Shown here in pieces: positions 1-8,693 of a stretch of 64,000 bases of DNA. The notes beneath the pieces are model-generated. The model was given only the letters and a program-made list of their open reading frames with translations. It was not told the origin of the DNA and made no database searches. A program made the position numbers and the translations under genes. The stretch is taken from assembly GCA_963844845.1 (NCBI GenBank), contig CAWJPW010000009.1, forward strand, positions 1 to 64,000, in the 5' to 3' direction. Source of the stretch: CAWJPW01 sp963844845. Its GTDB lineage: Bacteria > Acidobacteriota > Thermoanaerobaculia > Thermoanaerobaculales > Sulfomarinibacteraceae. Each line of letters opens with the position of its first letter. Within the stretch, counting starts at the first letter, position 1.

Positions 1-288
1 TACGGCCGCCGCAAGAACACCATCCGCACCGCCAAGCAGGCGGTGGAGAAGGCCAACCAGTACGCCTTCCGCGACCGCAAGCGGCGCAAGCGCACCTTCC
101 GCGCGCTCTGGATCCAGCGCCTGAACGCCGCCGTGCGGCCGTTCGGCCTCAACTACTCGAAGTTTATCGACGGACTCGCCAAGGCGGGCGTCGAGGTCGA
201 CCGCAAGGTGCTGTCGGATCTCGCCATCCATGAGCCGGCGGCGTTCCAAGTGATCGTCGAGAAGGCCAAGTCGGCGTTGCCGGCGTGA
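1..288 (+). CDS. rplT: 50S ribosomal protein L20, C-terminal part
   Basis: This is the C-terminal 95 residues of ribosomal protein L20, which binds 23S rRNA early in large-subunit assembly. The frame is open from base 1, so the 5' end lies outside the window. The segment reading YGRRKNTIRTAKQAVEKANQ followed by FRALWIQRLNAA is diagnostic of L20, and the residues near the end (LSDLAIHEPAAFQ) match the form found in Rhizobiales such as Bradyrhizobium and Rhodopseudomonas. It is followed by pheS, the usual alphaproteobacterial order. The phylogenetic flavour does not match the rest of the window, so this piece probably belongs to another organism joined here artificially. Confidence 0.93.
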   Translation, partial: YGRRKNTIRTAKQAVEKANQYAFRDRKRRKRTFRALWIQRLNAAVRPFGLNYSKFIDGLAKAGVEVDRKVLSDLAIHEPAAFQVIVEKAKSALPA

Positions 289-296
289 GTTTCAGC

Positions 297-382
297 CGTC
301 ATGCCCGGTGTCCAAGCCGGGCATCCACGCCTTCCTTTCTGCCAGCAAGACGTGGATGGCCGGGACAAGCCCGGCCATGACG
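297..382. repeat. Palindromic intergenic repeat of Bradyrhizobium type
   Basis: The rplT-pheS spacer holds an inverted repeat. GTCATGCCCGG and CCGGGCATCCACG on the left are mirrored by CGTGGATGGCCGGG and CCCGGCCATGAC on the right. From memory, very similar palindromes are scattered through intergenic regions of Bradyrhizobiaceae genomes. It supports a Rhizobiales origin for bases 1-545. No copy was noticed elsewhere in this window. Confidence 0.6.
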
Positions 383-402
383 AGGCATAGGATTGCCTTG
401 CC

Positions 403-545
403 ATGTCCGATATCGCGCAGCTCGAAGACGAAATCCTCTCCGCCGTCGCCGCCGCCAAGGACGAGGCGGCGCTGGAGACGGTGCGCGTCGGCGCGCTCGG
501 CAAGAGCGGCTCGGTGTCGGCGCTGTTGAAGACGCTCGGCGCCAT
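403..545 (+). pseudogene. pheS: Phenylalanyl-tRNA synthetase alpha chain, N-terminal fragment
   Basis: About 47 residues of PheS, the alpha subunit of phenylalanyl-tRNA synthetase. The start MSDIAQLEDEILSAVAAAKD and the stretch VGALGKSGSVSALLKTLG are typical of the N-terminal coiled-coil tRNA-binding region in Rhizobiales. The normal protein is about 360 residues. Here homology ends at about base 545, where the sequence passes without a stop or spacer into a copy of the TonB receptor gene found at 4824-7040. The break is interpreted as a chimeric junction and not a genuine truncation of an essential gene. Confidence 0.85.
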
Positions 546-1475
546 TCGAGGCGGTGAACCGCACGGAGCTGTTCGGGCCGTCGGGCGACCTTCTCGAGGC
601 GTCCACCGAGCTCTCGGTGGTCGACGCCGAGAGCGGGGACGTGGGCGTGTTCGCCGGGCTCGGAGCGGGAGATGGGCGCGTGCGCGTCGCGGGCGGAGTG
701 CGAGCGGTCGGTGGGCACGACAACCGGGGCGGCCACTTGGGCGACCGGTCCACGACCGAGCCCGCGCTCTTCGGTTTCGTGGCGGCGACCGTCCCGGTCG
801 GCGCCGGGTTGGAGCTGGCCCGCCCAGTTAGCCCGTGGTTTCCGGGCGCCCCTGCTCTCGGACCGCTACTACCGTGGCGTCACCGGCCGTGGATTCATCA
901 CCGGGAACCCCGACCTTGAGGCCAGACCAGCCACCAGTGCGACCTTGCCCTGCGCGCCACCCGCGGGCGGCTGCAGGTGGCGGGGTTTGCCTATCTCTAC
1001 CGCGTCCACGACCTGGTGGAGCGCTACCGGGACGGGGCCGACTACTTCTTCCGCAACCGTGGGGTCGCCGAGATCCGCGGCCTGGAGCGAGGAGCTCGGT
1101 GCCGCCTGGGGAGCCGGATTCGAGCTCCAGCTGGGAGCGCAGGCGCTGCGCGGCGAGGTGGGACGACGCAGCGCGCTGGACGACATTCCGGCGCTCGGCG
1201 GGTTCGCCGTGCTGCGCGGGCACCTGGGCGAGCCGGGTTGGTGGCTGCTGCGGCTCGCCGTCAAGGGGCGGGACCAGCAGCCAGAGAGCCACCGAGTCCG
1301 TGGTCCCGGGTCTCGCGGTGGTGGATGCCGGCTTCGGCTGGAGTCTGGGCCGTGGTCTCGAGGCTGAGACCTCGGCCGCAACCTGCTCGATCATCCCTAC
1401 CCGGCCTCTGCCGATGCCGCCGCGGTGCTGGCTCCGGGGAGGAGCGTGCAGGTGGTGCTGCGCGGTGGGGTATGA
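546..1475 (+). pseudogene. Broken inverted copy of TonB receptor 3' portion
   Basis: Fragments of the receptor barrel can be read in shifting frames, for example NRTELFGPSGDLLEAS at 554, GFAYLYRVHDLVERYRDG at 980 and the stretch running into the stop at 1473-1475. Each matches the intact minus-strand receptor gene at 4824-7040. At least several frameshifts interrupt it. It is part of the left arm of the inverted repeat and should not be counted as a second receptor gene. Confidence 0.85.
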
Positions 1476-1574
1476 CCAGGCTCTGACGCAGTGCGGCAAG
1501 CCGCGTGCTATCCTGTCCGGACCGTGATCACGACATTCCGGACACGACCCCGGCGTCACGCATCGGAGGGGTCC

Positions 1575-2901
1575 ATGCTTGAGATCGAGAAGGGTACCGA
1601 CAAGAGCGTCTACACGCTCCGGGTGGTGGTGGAGGATGAGCCGGACTACCTAGGCAAGGACCCATGGTCATCGGTGAGTCAGGAGCGACGGTCGGCGACA
1701 TCACCAGGGTGGGCGCGGGGCTCAACCACACGACCCGCGACATCGATGTCCTGGTGGACGACGAGGACCACCTCAACCGTCTGCTGGAGTTGCTGGGACG
1801 CCTGCCCGGCACGCGCATCCCAGGGGGTCTTCAACCATGTCGGGAGCTGCATCGCGGCGGCAAGATCCCCATACAGCCCAAGTCTCCGTTCGTAGCATCT
1901 CCGACGTGCGCAAGATCTTCACCCCGGGCGTGGCCTCGATCTGCAAGCTCATCCAGAAGAACCGTGAGGAGGTGTTCCGGTACACCTACCTCAAGGACAC
2001 CGTGGCGATCGTCACCAACGGCATCCCCATCCTCGGTCTGGGGGATATCGGCGTGCGCGCCGGCCTGCCGGTGATGGAAGGCAAGTCGGTGCAGTTCAGC
2101 ACGCTGGTCGGGATCAACGGAATACGGATCCTGGTGGACTCCAGGGACCCCGACGAGATCGTGCGCACGGTGGCAGCCATCGCAAAGAGCTTGGGGCTAT
2201 CAAGCTCGAGGACATCGCGCCCCCCGAGTGCTTTCAGATCGAGGACGATCTCGCTCGCAATCTCAACATCCCGGTGATGCACGACGATCAGCACGGCAGG
2301 GCGGTGGTGGTCCTCGCGTCGCTCCTCAACGCATGCGGTTCGGGGCTCGAAATCCACGCCGCTGCCATCGGGATCATGGGCTCGGCGTCCCCGGGCTCGG
2401 TGTCGCCAGCTTTCCTCACGGCTTCGGGCCGCTCCATGGCGGAGTCGACCTGCGACGACGCCATGGCGCGTCTAGCCCGACTGGCCGGCCGTCAGACAAC
2501 TCTGCAGGAGCTCATGGCGGCTCCGATATCGTCATCGCGACCACCGGCGCGCAGGGGCTCATCACGCCGGCGATGGTCCGCCCCCGCCAGGCGATACTCC
2601 CCTCTCGAAACCCAACCCGGAGATCCGGCCGGAGCAGGCCCTTGGGCCGGAGCGATCTTCGCTGCGGATGGACGCTCGGTGAACAACGCGCTCGCCTTTC
2701 CAGGCCTCTTCGCGGCGCTCTGGACGCTGGGGCTCGCTGCATCAACAATCGCATGAAGATCGCCGCCGCCGAGGCCATCGCCAACGAGGCGGAGCAGGGC
2801 GACCTCGTCCCAACCTCCTCAAGGAGGGCCTCCACCAGCGGTCGCGGCGGTGGTCGAGCGGACGGCCCCAGAGCGGCGCGAACTTCGACAAGGAGGACTG
2901 A
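1575..2901 (+). pseudogene. Broken inverted copy of ACT-domain malic enzyme
   Basis: The sequence begins ATGCTTGAGATCGAGAAG after a GGAGG-like site and ends at TGA 2899-2901. It encodes the same ACT-domain malic enzyme as 3389-4725 but in several frames. Examples are TLVGINGIRILVDSRDPDEI near 2100 and HDDQHGRAVVVLASLLNAC near 2280. Some errors here are absent from the other arm and vice versa. For instance, this copy keeps GAGATCCGG at about 2620 where the other arm reads GAGTCCGG. The two copies together reconstruct one intact gene. Confidence 0.85.
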
Positions 2902-3160
2902 GCGCGGGCGCCCACAAGGTGCGGCCGGAAGCATTCGCCGCCTTGGTCGGGGTTGTGAGCGGGCGGGGCGCCCAGCCCCCGAGGAGGAGTCGGCCGAGAT
3001 GTACTCGACGCGACCGTACCGTACTCCACCGGGAGGCTTCGGTCTCCCCGGACGGCGACCCACGGATTCACGTGGTTCTCGCCGTCGTGTTCGTCACCTT
3101 CGCGCTGCAGTTCTTCCCCGGGGTCGGCGTGCTACCGGCTCTCATGCGGCTCACCCCGAG

Positions 3161-3291
3161 CGGTGTGGCAGGCCGACCTCGGGGAAGAGCTGCAGCGCGA
3201 AGGTGACGAACACGACGGCGAGAACATGATGAGATCGTGGTCACCGGGGAGACCAAACCTCGGTGGAGTGCTTACGGTCGCGCCGAGACAT
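3161..3291 (-). pseudogene. Start of an unidentified gene truncated at the palindrome
   Basis: Downstream of the malic enzyme stop there is a GAGGAGGAG motif followed by ATG at 3291 on the minus strand. Combining both arms gives a short basic N-terminus followed by a hydrophobic stretch close to VLAVVFVTFALQLFPEVG, which would fit a membrane protein. The reading frame is interrupted by indels in both arms, and the sequence turns back on itself at the loop, so the rest of the gene is missing. No family could be recognised. Confidence 0.3.
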
Positions 3292-3388
3292 CTCGGCTGA
3301 CTCCTCCTCGGGGGCTGGGCGCCCCGCCCGCTCCTCAACCCGACGAAGGCTGCGAATGTCTTCCGGCCGTACCTGCGGGCGCCGGCGC

Positions 3389-4725
3389 TCAGTCCTCCTT
3401 GTTCAGGTTCGCCCCGCTCTGGTAGGCCGTCCGCTCGACCAGCCGCGACCCGCTGGTGGAGGCCCTCCTTGAGCAGGATCGGAGAGGTCTCCCTTCCGCC
3501 TCTTCGGCGATGGCCTCGGCGGCGGCGATCTTCATGCGATTGTTGATGCAGCGAGCCCCAGCGTCCAGAGCGCCGCGAAACAGGCCTGGAAAGGCGAGCG
3601 CGTTGTTCACCGAGCGTCCATCCGCAGCGAAGATCGCTCCGGCCGCAAGGGCCTGCTCCGGCCGGACTCGGGGTTGGGGTTCGAGAGGGCGAGAATCGCC
3701 TGGCGGGGCCGGACCATCGCCGGCGTGATGAGCCCCTGCGCGCCGGTGGTCGCGATGACGATATCGGAGCTCGCCATGAGCTCCTGCAGAGTCGTCGGAC
3801 GGCCGCCCAGTCCGGCTAGACGCGCCATGGCGTCGTCGCGCAGGTCGACTCCGCTGATGGAGCGGGCGCCGAAAGCCGTGAGGAGCTTGGCGACACCGAG
3901 CCCGGCGGCGCCGAGCCCGATGATCCCGATGGCAGCGGCGTGGATCTTGAGCCCCGAGTACCGGCATGCGTTGAGGAGCGACGCGAGGACCACCACCGCC
4001 GTGCCGTGCTGATCGTCGTGCATCACCGGGATGTTGAGATTGCGAGCGAGATCGTCCTCGATCTGAAAGCACTCGGGGGACGCGATGTCCTCGAGCTTGA
4101 TAGCCCCGAAGCTCTCTGCGATGGCTGCCACCGTGCGCACGATCTCGTCGGGGTCCCTGGAGTCCACCAGGATCGGTATTCCGTTGATCCCGACCAGCGT
4201 GCTGAACAGCACCGACTTGCCTTCCATCACCGGCAGGCCGGCGCGCACGCCGATATCCCCCAGACCGAGGATGGCGGTGCCGTTGGTGACGATCGCCACG
4301 GTGTCCTTGAGGTAGGTGTACCGGAACACCTCCTCACGGTTCTTCTGGATGAGCTTGCAGATCGAGGCCACGCCCGGGGTGTAGATCTTGCGCACGTCGG
4401 AGATGCTACGAACGGGAGACTTGGGCTGCATGGCGATCTTGCCGCCGCGATGCAGCTCCTCGACATGGTTGAAGACCCCCTGGATGCGCGTGCCGGGCAG
4501 GCGTCCCAGCAACTCCAGCAGACGGTTGAGGTGGTCCTCGTCGTCCACCAGGACATCGATGTCGCGGGTCGTGTGGTTGAGCCCCGCGCCCACCCTGGTG
4601 ATGTCGCCGACCGTCGCTCCTGACTCACCGATGGCCATGAACACCTTGCCCAGGTAGTCCGGCTCATCCTCCACCACCACCCGGAGCGTGTAGACGCTCT
4701 TGTCGGTACCCTTCTCGATCAGCAT
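3389..4725 (-). CDS. NAD(P)-dependent malic enzyme with N-terminal ACT domain (frameshifted near 3' end)
   Basis: Oxidative decarboxylation of malate to pyruvate and CO2 with NAD(P) is the expected reaction. Residues 1-95 form an ACT domain (TLRVVVEDEPDYLGKVFMAI, then HTTRDIDVLVDDEDHLNRL), a known N-terminal regulatory fusion in some bacterial malic enzymes. Then come the malic N-domain (YTPGVASICK) and the NAD-binding domain (IGIIGLGAAGLGVAKLL). The start at 4725 is favoured by GGAGG six bases upstream. The frame breaks at about 3660, where an A is missing from GAGATCC, and again near 3490. Correcting these gives a protein of about 445 residues ending SGANLNKED. Because the other inverted arm lacks the first defect, these are probably sequencing errors. 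Confidence 0.88.
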
Positions 4726-4823
4726 GGACGCCTCCGATGCGTGACGCCGGGTCGTGTCCGGGATGTCGTGATCACGGTCCGGACAGGATAGCACGCGGCT
4801 TGCCGCACTGCGTCAGAGCCTGG

Positions 4824-7040
4824 TCATACCCCACCGCGCAGCACCACCTGCACGCTCCTCCCCGGAGCCAGCACCGCGGCGGCATCGGCAGAGGCCGGGT
4901 AGGGATGATCGAGCAGGTTGCGGCCGAGGAACTGGAGCTCGAGACCACGGCCCAGACTCCAGCCGAAGCCGGCATCCACCACCGCGAGACCCGGGACCAC
5001 GGACTCGGTGGGTCCTGGCCGCCGGTCCCGCCCCTTGACGGCGAGCCGCAGCAGCCACCAACCCGGCTCGCCCAGGCGCCCGCGCAGCACGGCGAACCCG
5101 CCGAGCGCCGGAATGTCGTCCAGCGCGCTGTGATCGTCTCTCACCTCGCCGCGCAGCGCCTGCGCTCCCAGCTGGAGCTCGAATCCGGCTCCCAGGGCGG
5201 CACTGAGCTCCAGCTCCAGGCCGCGGATCTCGGCGACCCCACGGTTGCGGAAGAAGTAGTCGGCCCCGTCCCGGTAGCGCTCCACCAGGTCGTGGACGCG
5301 GTAGAGATAGGCAAACCCCGCCACCTGCAGCCGCCCGCGGGTGGCGCGCAGGGCAAGGTCGCACTGGTGGCTGGTCTCGGCCTCAAGGTCGGGGTTCCCG
5401 GTGATGAATCCACGGCCGGTGACGCCACGGTAGTAGCGGTCCGAGAGCAGGGGCGCCCGGAAACCACGGGCTAACTGGGCGGTCAGCTCCAACCCGGCGC
5501 CGACCGGGACGGTCGCCGCCACGAAACCGGAGAGCGCGGTCTCGGTCGTGGACCGGTCGCCGAAGTGGCCGCCCCGGTTGCTTGTGCCCACACGATCCGC
5601 CCGCACTCCGCCGGCGACGCGCACGCGCCCGATCTCCCGTCCGAGCCCGGCGAACACGCCCACGTCCCCGCTCTCGGCGTCGACCACCGAGAGCTCGGTG
5701 GACGCCTCGAGAAGGTCGCCCGACGGCCCGAACAGCTCCGTGCGGTTCACCGCCTCGAGGGCGAAGCGCCCGTAGGCGTTGGCCCCGAGCACCAGGCGAT
5801 TCTCCCCCAGCCGACGCTCCGCCTCCAGGCGAAGATCGTAGTCCTGCGCCTCCACCTCGGCCCGCCGCAGCCGGCGGGGCTCGCCTCCATCCGCCGGCCT
5901 GTCGCGGTCCAGCACCAGCGTGTATCGGTCCCACGCGGCGCTCACCGCCAGCCGGTCCCAGCCCGCCGGTCCAGGCCGTTGGTAGACAACACCGAATCGG
6001 CGGGAGTCCTCGACGGGGTATTGCGTGCGCTCCCCGCCAGCCTCGACGGCGGGCTTGCCGATGTCGCGTCCCCGGTCGTCGCGCCAGTCGAGGCGCAACA
6101 AGCCCGCACCCACCGCCACCTGGTAGGCAAGGCGGTAGCCCGACAGCTCGGCTCCCGAGTCCGGTACGACTCCGTGCGGGCTGCGGTAGTCGTCGAAGTG
6201 GCGCTGGTGCGCACCCACCAGGAGCCCGCCCCCCAGCACCGTGCCGCTCGCCTCCACGACCGCGCCGGCCTCGCCGGTGGCGCCGGTCCCGACCGCCGAG
6301 TAGCGCACCGCGAAGGACTCGCCGGGGTCGGGCACCCGTGAGCGCAGCCGGATGACGCCGCCGAATGCGTCGGAGCCGTAAGCCACCGATCCCGGCCCGC
6401 GCACGATCTCCACCTCCTCGATGGTGGCAGGGTCGACAAAGCTGGCGGAGGGCCCCGCCCGGCGCTCTGCCGTGACCCGTCCTTCATCCAGCAGAATCAG
6501 GGTCCGCCCCTTGGCGAACCCGCGCAGCGCGGGAACGGCAGCGTGGCCCTCCCCTACCTGGGTTGCGCCGGGCACGTCCTCGAGCACCTGTGGAAGGCTG
6601 TCGGGCGTTCGCAGGTCGAGGTCTCCGCGACCGAGGATGGTGGCGGCCGCCGCGGGAGGCAGCTCGAGGTCCGGAACCACGCCGCTGATCACTGTGACCG
6701 ACTCCGTGAAGGCCGGCCGGACCGTGACCACCAGCCGCCCCGAGGCGGGAACCTCCGTGACCGTGATCGGCACCATGGCCACGCCGTCTGGCCGTGTCAC
6801 GAGCAGGCGAAACGGCGGCGCCGGAGCCTCCGGCAGGCGGAAGTTCCCCTCCCGGTTGCTGACGGCTGAGCCGGGAAATCCGATCACGACCACGCGCGCC
6901 CCCGGCAGGGGGCTGCCTTCGGGATCCACGAGGCGACCATCCAGCGCCGATGCCAAAGCCGGCACGAACGCCATCACGAGCACAAGAAGCCCCGCCACCC
7001 GTTGCCCGGGCGCTTCGGCTCCTCGACCGCGATCGATCAT
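4824..7040 (-). CDS. TonB-dependent outer-membrane receptor
   Basis: A 738-residue outer-membrane transporter that would import a scarce ligand (siderophore, cobalamin or similar; substrate not deducible) powered by TonB-ExbBD. The start at 7040 gives a signal peptide (GLLVLVMAFVPALASA). It is followed by a carboxypeptidase-regulatory-like fold (LDGRLVDPEGSPLPGARVVV), a plug domain (LPQVLEDVPGATQVGEG, EEVEIVRGPGSVAYGSDAFG) and a beta barrel with repeated aromatic strands. The last residues LRGGV are not the classical terminal F. A start at 7145 would add an N-terminus incompatible with secretion. The 3' part of the gene is duplicated in the inverted repeat. No exbB, exbD or tonB gene is adjacent. 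The upstream region contains TATACT as a possible -10 element. Confidence 0.9.
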   Translation of the reverse strand: MIDRGRGAEAPGQRVAGLLVLVMAFVPALASALDGRLVDPEGSPLPGARVVVIGFPGSAVSNREGNFRLPEAPAPPFRLLVTRPDGVAMVPITVTEVPASGRLVVTVRPAFTESVTVISGVVPDLELPPAAAATILGRGDLDLRTPDSLPQVLEDVPGATQVGEGHAAVPALRGFAKGRTLILLDEGRVTAERRAGPSASFVDPATIEEVEIVRGPGSVAYGSDAFGGVIRLRSRVPDPGESFAVRYSAVGTGATGEAGAVVEASGTVLGGGLLVGAHQRHFDDYRSPHGVVPDSGAELSGYRLAYQVAVGAGLLRLDWRDDRGRDIGKPAVEAGGERTQYPVEDSRRFGVVYQRPGPAGWDRLAVSAAWDRYTLVLDRDRPADGGEPRRLRRAEVEAQDYDLRLEAERRLGENRLVLGANAYGRFALEAVNRTELFGPSGDLLEASTELSVVDAESGDVGVFAGLGREIGRVRVAGGVRADRVGTSNRGGHFGDRSTTETALSGFVAATVPVGAGLELTAQLARGFRAPLLSDRYYRGVTGRGFITGNPDLEAETSHQCDLALRATRGRLQVAGFAYLYRVHDLVERYRDGADYFFRNRGVAEIRGLELELSAALGAGFELQLGAQALRGEVRDDHSALDDIPALGGFAVLRGRLGEPGWWLLRLAVKGRDRRPGPTESVVPGLAVVDAGFGWSLGRGLELQFLGRNLLDHPYPASADAAAVLAPGRSVQVVLRGGV

Positions 7041-7075
7041 GAGAGCCCCCAATACGAGGCCTTTCTCAATGTCAT
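7037..7075 (-). CDS. Possible 12-codon leader peptide before the TonB receptor
   Basis: A minus-strand ORF encoding MTLRKASYWGLS begins at ATG 7073-7075, preceded by a strong GAGGAGG site (GAGGAGGCAGGATG). Its TGA overlaps the ATG of the receptor by one base pattern (ATGA), which would allow translational coupling. The receptor's own start lacks a comparable ribosome-binding site. It might instead be a mis-annotated start followed by a sequencing frameshift. Confidence 0.3.
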   Translation of the reverse strand: MTLRKASYWGLS

Positions 7076-7260
7076 CCTGCCTCCTCGGATACTCAACCTC
7101 GTCACGCCGCGTGGCTGAGTATAGCTGCGAGGTATGAGCCGACACCCGTCCGGACCCACCTCTTCTTCAGCACGATCTTCACCACCCGCTGGAGCGCGGC
7201 CTCCGAACGCGCTAGCCTTGGAGCAGCACAGCCCCGTCAGCGAGGGGAGACACCCGAGCA

Positions 7261-8688
7261 ATGAGCCCAGCGACCCGCGACATCTTCTGCAATCGAACCC
7301 TCAACCTCCGTGCCATCAGGGCCATCGGCTACGACCTCGACTACACCCTCGTGCACTACCGCTTCGAGGTCTGGGAGCGATCCGCGTACGCTCATCTCCG
7401 CGCCAAGCTCGCCGACGGCGGCTGGCCGGTGACGGAGCTGGAGTTCGACCCCGAGCTGGTGATCCGCGGCCTCATCATCGACACCGAGCTGGGCAACATC
7501 GTCAAGGCCAACCGCTTCGGCTACGTCGTGCGCGCCTTCCATGGCACCCGCCCCCTCCCCTACGAGGACCAGCGGGCGACCTACCGGCGCTCGCTGGTCG
7601 ACCTCGGGGAGTCGCGCTATACGTTCCTCAACACCCTCTTCTCGCTGTCCGAGGGCTGCATGTTCGCTCAGCTGGTGGATCTCTTCGATCGCGGCGAGCT
7701 GCCGGGGGCGGCCAGCTACCGCGACGTCTTTCACCGCGTACGCAGCGGTATCGACGAGGCGCACATGGAGGGGGTGCTCAAGACCGAGATCGTGGGCGAC
7801 CCCGGACGCTTCATCGAGCCCGAGCCCGAGGCCGCCCTCGCCCTTCTCGACCAGCGGGAGTCCGGTAAGCGCCTCATGCTCATCTCCAACGCCGAGTGGC
7901 TCTACGCAGCGGCCGTCATGGAGTACGCCTTCGACCCGCACCTCGACGGCGCGAGCTGGCGGGACCTCTTCGACCTGGTGATTGTCGGCGCACGCAAGCC
8001 CCACTTCTTCGCCGCCGACATGCCGCTGTTCCGGGTCGAGAACGAGGTCGATGGGAGCCTCAAGCCCGCCCCAGGAGGCATCCGTGAGCCCGGCGCCTAC
8101 CTCGGCGGGGACGCTTCCGCGGTGGAGGCCTTTCTCGGCCTCTCCGGGGACGAGATCCTCTACGTGGGAGACCACGTCTACGCCGACGTGCGCATGTCCA
8201 AGAGCCTGCTGCGCTGGCGGACGGCGTTGATTCTGCGCGAGCTGGAGGACGAGATTGCGGCGCTCGAGGGCTTTAACGGCGACGAGGGCGAGCTGGTGCG
8301 CCTGATGACCGAAAAGGAGCAGAGCGAGCAGCGCCTGGCGCACGTGCGCCTCGGGCTGCAGCGCGCCGAGCTCGCCTATGGCCCGCCCAACAACGCGACG
8401 CCCAAGGCGCTCAGCGTCCGCTACGACAGCCTGCGGGCCGAGCTCGCTGCCCTGGACGAGCGCATCGCGCCCCTCGCGCGCTCCGCCGGCGAGCTCTTCA
8501 ACCGACGTTGGGGTCCGCTGCTCCGGGCCGGCAACGACAAGAGCCACCTCGCCTGGCAGCTCGAGCGTTCCGCCGACATCTACACCTCGAGGGTGGCGAA
8601 CTTCCTCGGCGTCACCCCGTTCGCCTACCTGCGCTCCTCGCGCGGCAGCCTTCCACACGATCCCACCCGTTTGGCCGCGGTGGAGTGA
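7261..8688 (+). CDS. HAD-family 5'-nucleotidase (cytosolic IMP/GMP type)
   Basis: A 475-residue protein of the HAD superfamily resembling cytosolic purine 5'-nucleotidase (PF05761), which dephosphorylates IMP and GMP. The catalytic loop I is seen at residues 25-29 (YDLDYTL), where the two aspartates are nucleophile and acid/base. A later HAD motif IV-like segment (DEILYVGDHVYADV, near residue 305) supplies Mg ligands. The C-terminus contains helical segments rich in Glu/Arg as in the family. The start at 7261 follows GAGGGGAGA. It is the first gene of a likely operon with the hydrolase and ThrE-like exporter (5 base gap, then a 4 base overlap). Confidence 0.85.
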   Translation: MSPATRDIFCNRTLNLRAIRAIGYDLDYTLVHYRFEVWERSAYAHLRAKLADGGWPVTELEFDPELVIRGLIIDTELGNIVKANRFGYVVRAFHGTRPLPYEDQRATYRRSLVDLGESRYTFLNTLFSLSEGCMFAQLVDLFDRGELPGAASYRDVFHRVRSGIDEAHMEGVLKTEIVGDPGRFIEPEPEAALALLDQRESGKRLMLISNAEWLYAAAVMEYAFDPHLDGASWRDLFDLVIVGARKPHFFAADMPLFRVENEVDGSLKPAPGGIREPGAYLGGDASAVEAFLGLSGDEILYVGDHVYADVRMSKSLLRWRTALILRELEDEIAALEGFNGDEGELVRLMTEKEQSEQRLAHVRLGLQRAELAYGPPNNATPKALSVRYDSLRAELAALDERIAPLARSAGELFNRRWGPLLRAGNDKSHLAWQLERSADIYTSRVANFLGVTPFAYLRSSRGSLPHDPTRLAAVE

Positions 8689-8693
8689 ACCGG

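Larger units (their letters stand above)
546..3137. repeat. Left arm of a giant inverted repeat (degraded copy)
   Basis: Bases 546-3137 are the reverse complement of about 3161-5758, aligned over the whole length with scattered substitutions and many single-base indels. The arm carries a broken copy of the 3' part of the TonB receptor gene (to the stop at 1473-1475), a broken copy of the malic enzyme gene and the start of the next gene. The two arms are separated by about 23 bases (roughly 3138-3160). Error-rich sequence, near-zero loop and an unrelated genome on the outer side point to a fold-back or missed-adapter long-read artefact at a contig end. Confidence 0.88.
3161..5758. repeat. Right arm of the giant inverted repeat
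   Basis: This is the better-preserved arm. It contains the end of the receptor gene, the whole malic enzyme gene and the beginning of a further minus-strand gene. Beyond 5758 the receptor gene continues normally into unique sequence, whereas the left arm stops at the pheS junction, so this arm is the authentic chromosome. Sequence quality falls toward the loop, and indels are evident at about 3490 and 3660. Confidence 0.85.

Noticed and set aside
546..3137. Second copies of a TonB receptor and malic enzyme as real genes
   Set aside because: They are the degraded reverse complement of 3161-5758 with many indels, attached to foreign sequence; an artefact is more likely than gene duplication.
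3100..3200. Hairpin telomere or phage-like cruciform at the palindrome centre
   Set aside because: The arms contain ordinary chromosomal genes and unequal error loads, with no telomere resolvase or phage genes nearby.
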